Part shown: positions 16,990 through 21,513 of the stretch, piece after piece
How positions within the stretch are numbered: the first letter of the stretch is position 1
How the letters are laid out: every line of letters begins with the position of its first letter
From: TMED27 sp963922705
GTDB taxonomy: Bacteria; Pseudomonadota; Alphaproteobacteria; Micavibrionales; Micavibrionaceae
DNA: 21,513 nt
Assembly: GCA_963922705.1 (NCBI GenBank)
Contig: CAWUJS010000030.1
Coordinates: forward strand, 1-21,513
Direction of reading: 5' to 3'
The notes under the pieces: generated by a model
Told to the model about the DNA's origin: nothing
The model's database searches: none
Seen by the model: only the letters and a program-made list of their open reading frames with translations
Translations under genes and position numbers: made by a program

Positions 16990-17680
16990 CCCCATTGAAC
17001 AAGATGTGATCTTAAAATGCCGTGCTTTGCGTAAAACATTTGTGCAAGGGGGGCGTAAGCTCAATATTTTCAAAGATCTCAATCTCAAAATTGAAAAAGG
17101 AGAGCTGGTTGCGCTTGTCGGGCAATCGGGTTCCGGGAAATCAACCTTGCTACATATTGCGGGGTTACTCGATAAGCCCTCGGCAGGTAAAGTCATCATT
17201 GATCACCGCGATGTAACGAAAGCTGGTGAGAAAAAACGAACCTATATTCGCCTTAATGATATCGGCTTTATCTACCAATTCCATCATCTGCTGCCCGAAT
17301 TTACAGCACAGGAAAATGTCGCTATGCCGCTTATTATTGCCGGTGCAACACGTGATGAAGCGCTGCAAGCGGGAGAACGTGTTTTACTCCAGCTTGGTTT
17401 AGGAAAGCGTTTGGATCATCGCCCGGCACGCTTATCGGGCGGTGAGCAGCAGCGCGTTGCGATTGCGCGCGCTTTGGCGAATGACCCGAAATTGCTCCTC
17501 GCGGATGAACCAACAGGGAATCTTGATCCTGACACATCTGCGGAGGTGTTTGATATTTTGCTGGAACAGGTGCGCGAGCGTGATGTTGGGGCATTGATTG
17601 CGACCCATAATCATGCTCTTGCCGATCGTATGGACCGCGCTTTGGAGCTTAAAGCCGGACGGATCGTTCCTTTTGATTAG
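16982..17680 (+). CDS. lolD: Lipoprotein-releasing ABC ATPase LolD
   Basis: LolD powers lipoprotein release from the inner membrane. The 232-residue protein has Walker A GQSGSGKST (47-55), Q-loop Gln99 in IYQFHHLLPEF, the signature LSGGEQQR (151-158), Walker B LLLADEP and the switch His in IATHNH. The GFIYQFHHLLPEFTAQENV segment is typical of LolD rather than other MacB-type ATPases. It starts inside the end of lolC, indicating translational coupling of the two subunits. A palindromic repeat begins 12 bases after its stop. Confidence 0.95.
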   Translation: MSNPIEQDVILKCRALRKTFVQGGRKLNIFKDLNLKIEKGELVALVGQSGSGKSTLLHIAGLLDKPSAGKVIIDHRDVTKAGEKKRTYIRLNDIGFIYQFHHLLPEFTAQENVAMPLIIAGATRDEALQAGERVLLQLGLGKRLDHRPARLSGGEQQRVAIARALANDPKLLLADEPTGNLDPDTSAEVFDILLEQVRERDVGALIATHNHALADRMDRALELKAGRIVPFD

Positions 17681-17691
17681 CTTGTAAAACC

Positions 17692-17795
17692 CGTCATTGC
17701 GAGGAGTTTACGACGAAGCAATCTATGAAGCAATCCACGAAGCAATCCATAGCTTTTATAGATTGCCACGCGCATTTCATTCGCTCGCAATGACT
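17692..17795. repeat. Intergenic palindromic repeat element
   Basis: The element fills most of the lolD-dnaE gap. Its ends are inverted: GTCATTGCGAG (17693-17703) and CTCGCAATGAC (17784-17794). Inside are three tandem 12-base units, GAAGCAATCTAT, GAAGCAATCCAC and GAAGCAATCCAT (17715-17750), followed by ATAGATTGC, which can pair with the last unit. The CATTGCGAG/GAAGCAATCC pattern resembles dispersed palindromic repeats I recall from alphaproteobacterial genomes. The multiple GAAGCAATC units suggest internal expansion. Confidence 0.8.
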
Positions 17796-17815
17796 TATAT
17801 TGCTATAAGTTTTTT

Positions 17816-20800
17816 ATGTCACAATTCATACATCTTCACGTCCATTCCGCCTATTCGCTCGCCGAGGGGGCGATAAAGGTTAAAGATTTGTTGGAGGCCT
17901 GTGTATCACAAGCCATGCCTGCCGTAGCAGTGACGGATTCTTCAAATATGTTTGGCGCGTTGGAATTTGCAATTGAGGCACGAAAATCCGGTGTGCAGCC
18001 GATCTTGGGCGCGCAAATTCTTTATACAGAAGAAGAATATCAACTGGCTCTACTGGTTCAAAATGAGCAGGGCTATCTTAATCTCTCCAGACTGCTATCC
18101 GATGCGTATATGGAAGGGGACGATGCCAGCAAGCCTTTCATATCACGTGAAGCGTTAAAGCGCTATGCAGATGGTTTGATTTGTTTGTCGGGCGGTTCAA
18201 AAGGACCCGTAAACCAGATGCTTCTGCATAAACAAAATGATAAAGCAGAAAGTGAATTTCTTTATCTAAAAGAATGCTTTGGAAATCGTTTTTATAGCGA
18301 AATACAAAGGCATGGCTGGCGCGAGGAAGAAGCAACAGAAGACGCAGTTTTGGATTTATCCTATCAACATGACGTACCTTTGGTTGCCACCAATGATTGC
18401 TATTTTCTGGAACAAAAATCCTACGAAGCGCATGATGCGCTGCTCTGTATTTCCGAGGGGCGGTATGTCAGCGAGGATGATCGTCGAAAAGTGACGCCGG
18501 AACATTATTTTAAATCCGCCGATGCGATGGAAAAATTATTCGCAGATTTGCCCGAGGCCATTCAAAACACAGCAATTATTGCACAGCGCTGTTCTTATTT
18601 GCTTGAACCGATTGATCCTATTTTGCCTGCTTTTGAGACGGTTGGAACGCGCACAGAGTTCGAGGAATTAAAAGCGCAGTCCGAAGAGGGGCTTTCGTGG
18701 CGTCTTTCCCATCCGTCATTCCGGCGAAAGCCGGAATCTCAGGATGAGCAGCGGGATGCCTGCATCGATGATGTTTGCAATGACGCATCTTTGAAACCAT
18801 ATTGGGATCGCCTTGCATTCGAATTAAATATCATCAATGAAATGGGCTTTCCCGGCTATTTCCTGATCGTCTCCGACTTTATCAAATGGGCGAAGGATAA
18901 TGATATTCCCGTGGGGCCGGGCAGGGGGTCTGGTGCGGGGTCAGTCGTTGCGTGGGCGCTGAAGATTACCGACCTTGACCCGTTAGAATTTGACTTGCTT
19001 TTCGAGCGTTTTTTGAACCCGGAACGTGTGTCCATGCCGGATTTTGATATTGATTTTTGTCAGGATCGCCGCGAAGAAGTCATTCAATACGTACAGCAAA
19101 AATACGGCCGTGACCGCGTGGCGCAGATTATCACATTCGGGAAACTACAAGCCCGCGCCGTGGTACGAGATGTTGGTCGTGTTTTGCAGATGCCTTACGG
19201 GCAGGTTGACCGGCTGGCAAAACTGATCCCGAATAACCCGGCGAACCCCGTAACGCTGCAACAGGCTTTGGATGATGACCCGGATTTACGCCTTGAGATC
19301 AAAAAAGATGAAACTTCCGTTCGCCTCATTGAGATTGCCTTACAGCTCGAGGGGCTCTACCGCCATGCCTCGACCCATGCGGCGGGGGTTGTGATCGGGG
19401 ATCGCGCTTTGCATGAGCTTGTGCCACTCTATCGTGACCCGCGATCTGATATGCCCGTGACGCAATTTAACATGAAATATGTTGAGCAAGCGGGGCTGGT
19501 GAAATTTGATTTTCTGGGGCTAAAAACCATGACGGTGGTTCAAAAGACCCTGAATATGGTGGAAACCCAATTGGGCAAAAAGATTGACGCCCTGGATATA
19601 CCGCTTGATGATGCACCGACCTATGCGCTGATGACCCAAGGCGCAACGGTGGGCGTCTTTCAGCTTGAATCGGCGGGTATGCGCGATGTTCTTCGGAAAA
19701 TGCGTCCCGACAGGTTTGGCGATATTATCGCGCTTGTCTCGCTCTATCGCCCCGGCCCGATGGATAATATCCCAACCTATATTTCCAATAAAGAGGGGAA
19801 AACCGAACCGGATTATATGCATGAAAAGCTGCAACCGCTTTTGGAAGAAACATACGGCATTATGGTTTATCAGGAGCAGGTGCAGCGTGCAGCGCAGGCT
19901 TTAGCGGGGTATTCCCTTGGCGGGGCTGACCTGCTGCGCCGCGCAATGGGTAAAAAGATCAAGGCCGAGATGGATGCACAGCGCGAGATGTTTGTGCAAG
20001 GTGCAAAAGAGCATAATAATGTGCCGGAAAAGCAAGCCAATGAGATTTTCGACCAAATCGCAGCGTTTGCCGGATATGGTTTTAATAAATCCCATGCGGC
20101 GGCCTACGCGCTTATCGGGTATTGGACAGCGTGGCTCAAATGTCATTATCCGCTGCAATTCATGGCGGCGTCCATGACCCTTGATCTGGGGAATACGGAT
20201 AAATTATCGGTGTTCAAACAAGATCTGGATCGCATGGAGGTTCCTTTATTGCCGCCGGATGTGAATAAATCTGACCCTGATTTTAAAGTGGATGGCGATG
20301 TTCTTCGTTATGCTTTAGCTGCGCTGAAAGGGGTGGGCGAGGCGGCGATGCACAGCATTGTCGGAGAGCGCGAGAAAGACGGCACGTATAAGTCAATCGA
20401 AGATTTCGCTTCAAGAGTTGACTATAAAGCCTTGAACAAACGCCAAATTGAGGGGCTCGCAGCAGCCGGAGGGTTCGAAAGCCTGAACCAAAACCGGGCG
20501 CAAATGTTTCAATCCGCAGAGATTATGATGCGTTATGCCCAAAGTCTTGCGCAGGAAAAAGAAAGCGGGCAAGTCTCGCTGTTTGGCGATGCCGGCACAG
20601 GCGCAGGGCTTGGTATGCCCGATTTACCGAACGTGCAGCCATGGGATCAGCTCGAGCAATTAGCGCGCGAGTTCAAAGCCGTTGGCTTTTACCTATCCGC
20701 CCATCCTCTGGATAGCCGCGAGCGTCAATTTGAGAATCTTAAAATTTCATCCTGCACTGATGTTGAGGCAAAATTGCAAAATGTTGCTGCGTCGAAATTT

Positions 20801-21286
20801 CAAATGGCTGGGGTTTTGCTCAAAAAACAGGAGAAAATGTCACAAAAAGGCAATAAATACGCCTTCCTACAGCTTTCTGATCCGACCGGAATTTTCGAAG
20901 TGACCTTATTTTCCGAGATGCTGGCGGCGGCGCGGGAATATTTAGAGCCGGGAACGGCTTTACTATTGGGCGTTGAGGCGGAGCAGCGCGAGGATCAAAT
21001 TCGCTATACTGCGACGAGCGTAAAGCCATTGGATGAGGCGCTTGAAAGTAAAATTCGCGAGATCGATATTCACATGGAAACCAGCCATGCCGCCGCGAAA
21101 ATCAAAGAGTTTTTGGATGAAGAGGCTGCACAAAATACGCGCGGCCATGCGCATATCAATCTGCATGTGCAAGTCGATGAGGCGCGCATCGTACAACTAA
21201 GACTCCCCGGTCGCTGGAGCCTCTCGCCGCAGGCACGCAATGTGATTCGCACGCAGGAAGGTGTGATTGAGGTGAGTGAGGTTTAA
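17816..21286 (+). CDS. dnaE: DNA polymerase III alpha subunit
   Basis: The replicative polymerase, 1156 residues. It begins with the PHP domain (HLHVHSAYS, His6/His8/His10) and continues with the palm, including GRGSGAGSVVAWAL and the catalytic PDFDIDF (Asp409, Asp411). GFNKSHAAAYALIGYW marks the helix-hairpin region, and the OB domain lies around residues 1000-1080 (FQMAGVLLKKQEKMSQKGNKYAF region). Length and C-terminus are normal for type I DnaE. Residues 300-324 are abnormal: a palindromic DNA element lies in frame in the linker between PHP and palm, adding 24 residues that include SFRRKPES. The rest is well conserved, so the enzyme is presumably functional. The ATG at 17816 follows a weak ribosome-binding region; the gene probably has its own promoter near the upstream repeat. 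Confidence 0.97.
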   Translation: MSQFIHLHVHSAYSLAEGAIKVKDLLEACVSQAMPAVAVTDSSNMFGALEFAIEARKSGVQPILGAQILYTEEEYQLALLVQNEQGYLNLSRLLSDAYMEGDDASKPFISREALKRYADGLICLSGGSKGPVNQMLLHKQNDKAESEFLYLKECFGNRFYSEIQRHGWREEEATEDAVLDLSYQHDVPLVATNDCYFLEQKSYEAHDALLCISEGRYVSEDDRRKVTPEHYFKSADAMEKLFADLPEAIQNTAIIAQRCSYLLEPIDPILPAFETVGTRTEFEELKAQSEEGLSWRLSHPSFRRKPESQDEQRDACIDDVCNDASLKPYWDRLAFELNIINEMGFPGYFLIVSDFIKWAKDNDIPVGPGRGSGAGSVVAWALKITDLDPLEFDLLFERFLNPERVSMPDFDIDFCQDRREEVIQYVQQKYGRDRVAQIITFGKLQARAVVRDVGRVLQMPYGQVDRLAKLIPNNPANPVTLQQALDDDPDLRLEIKKDETSVRLIEIALQLEGLYRHASTHAAGVVIGDRALHELVPLYRDPRSDMPVTQFNMKYVEQAGLVKFDFLGLKTMTVVQKTLNMVETQLGKKIDALDIPLDDAPTYALMTQGATVGVFQLESAGMRDVLRKMRPDRFGDIIALVSLYRPGPMDNIPTYISNKEGKTEPDYMHEKLQPLLEETYGIMVYQEQVQRAAQALAGYSLGGADLLRRAMGKKIKAEMDAQREMFVQGAKEHNNVPEKQANEIFDQIAAFAGYGFNKSHAAAYALIGYWTAWLKCHYPLQFMAASMTLDLGNTDKLSVFKQDLDRMEVPLLPPDVNKSDPDFKVDGDVLRYALAALKGVGEAAMHSIVGEREKDGTYKSIEDFASRVDYKALNKRQIEGLAAAGGFESLNQNRAQMFQSAEIMMRYAQSLAQEKESGQVSLFGDAGTGAGLGMPDLPNVQPWDQLEQLAREFKAVGFYLSAHPLDSRERQFENLKISSCTDVEAKLQNVAASKFQMAGVLLKKQEKMSQKGNKYAFLQLSDPTGIFEVTLFSEMLAAAREYLEPGTALLLGVEAEQREDQIRYTATSVKPLDEALESKIREIDIHMETSHAAAKIKEFLDEEAAQNTRGHAHINLHVQVDEARIVQLRLPGRWSLSPQARNVIRTQEGVIEVSEV
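18714..18785. repeat. 72-bp palindromic element inserted in frame in dnaE
   Basis: The ends are inverted CGTCATT (18714-18720) and AATGACG (18779-18785). Just inside the left end is a perfect hairpin, ATTCCGGC / GCCGGAAT with a GAAA loop (18718-18737), and a second smaller one, GATGC/GCATC (18755-18766). The length is exactly 24 codons, starting at the second base of codon 300, so the dnaE frame is kept. The encoded peptide SFRRKPES is what this type of repeat yields when translated in this frame. CATC occurs directly on both sides (18710-18713, 18786-18789); a 4-base target duplication would make the gain 76 bases, which is not a multiple of three, so this may be chance. Confidence 0.85.
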
Positions 21287-21289
21287 AAC

Positions 21290-21318
21290 TTGACATAGAT
21301 AATTTTATGTATTAAAAG
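21290..21318 (+). promoter_or_regulatory. Candidate promoter of the last partial gene
   Basis: A perfect TTGACA (21290-21295) lies just after the dnaE stop, with an AT-rich segment and TAAAAG or TTAAAA at 16-17 bases spacing. The -10 match is poor. The start of the next gene is about 40 bases further on. Confidence 0.4.
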
Positions 21319-21357
21319 GCTTAATATATTTTTTAACATATTTTAAAGGATGATGTT

Positions 21358-21513
21358 ATGTTAGGCATGAAATTTGATTACGTTGCGAAGCCGCCTGCAA
21401 CTGACGAGGAAAAACAAAAAGCACTTACTTTACAAGAATATGCAAGAATAGCTCTTGCTGAAGATATCTTTGAAGCGGCTGCTAGTACCAACCCTAATAT
21501 TGGTGCAAACCAA
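21358..21513 (+). CDS. Unknown protein, 5' part only
   Basis: An ATG with AAAGGA 7 bases upstream opens a frame that runs off the window after 52 codons. The visible protein begins MLGMKFDYVAKPPATDEEKQ and is hydrophilic and Ala/Glu-rich, with a possible helix ALTLQEYARIALAEDIFEAA and no signal peptide. I do not recognise it. The AT-rich leader with its own likely promoter suggests it is transcribed separately from dnaE. A good ribosome-binding site and an uninterrupted frame support a real gene. Confidence 0.6.
   Translation, partial: MLGMKFDYVAKPPATDEEKQKALTLQEYARIALAEDIFEAAASTNPNIGANQ

Noticed and set aside
17715..17750. Three tandem 12-base units as a CRISPR-like array
   Set aside because: The units are directly adjacent without spacers and lie inside a palindromic element; no cas genes are near.

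Overview
The window reads as chromosomal housekeeping sequence from an alphaproteobacterium of moderate to slightly low GC. The evidence is a fused ispDF gene, the NtrY/NtrX pair followed by trkA, hfq and hflX, and a lipA-ratA-cinA-pgpA-ispDF neighbourhood, all typical of that class. I cannot name a genus. There is no phage, integrase, CRISPR array, tRNA or rRNA.

Layout. (1) 1-817: the 3' end of an outer-membrane beta-barrel/autotransporter gene and a clear intrinsic terminator. (2) 818-1150: non-coding, with a GC-rich element that can fold in two ways. (3) 1151-2573, plus strand: lipA and ratA. (4) 2563-5632, minus strand: ispDF, pgpA, cinA and a glycosyltransferase, tightly packed. pgpA has an in-frame TAA. 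(5) 5712-12504, plus strand: ntrY, ntrX, trkA, murI, a HAD phosphatase and hfq. (6) hflX, plus strand, meeting mazG, minus strand, tail to tail. (7) 14802-17680: an alpha/beta-hydrolase lipoprotein, then the lipoprotein-release genes lolC and lolD. (8) 17692-17795: an intergenic palindromic repeat. (9) dnaE, 17816-21286. (10) An unknown gene cut by the right edge.

The genes group by function. They cover cofactor and isoprenoid synthesis (lipA, ratA, ispDF), envelope building (pgpA, murI, lolCD, the lipoprotein, the barrel), sensing and post-transcriptional control (ntrYX, hfq, hflX), potassium uptake (trkA), pool cleaning (mazG, the HAD phosphatase, cinA) and replication (dnaE).

The most unusual feature is a 72-bp palindromic element inside dnaE. 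It has inverted CGTCATT/AATGACG ends and a perfect inner hairpin, and it is exactly 24 codons, so the frame stays open. It adds a peptide containing SFRRKPES between the PHP and polymerase domains. A second palindromic element with the same outer bases lies just upstream of dnaE. This resembles the known Rickettsia palindromic elements that invade proteins. Also notable are an NtrX whose ATPase domain lacks the GAFTGA region and has an altered Walker B, the absence of dusB-ntrBC between ispDF and ntrY, and the nonsense codon in pgpA.
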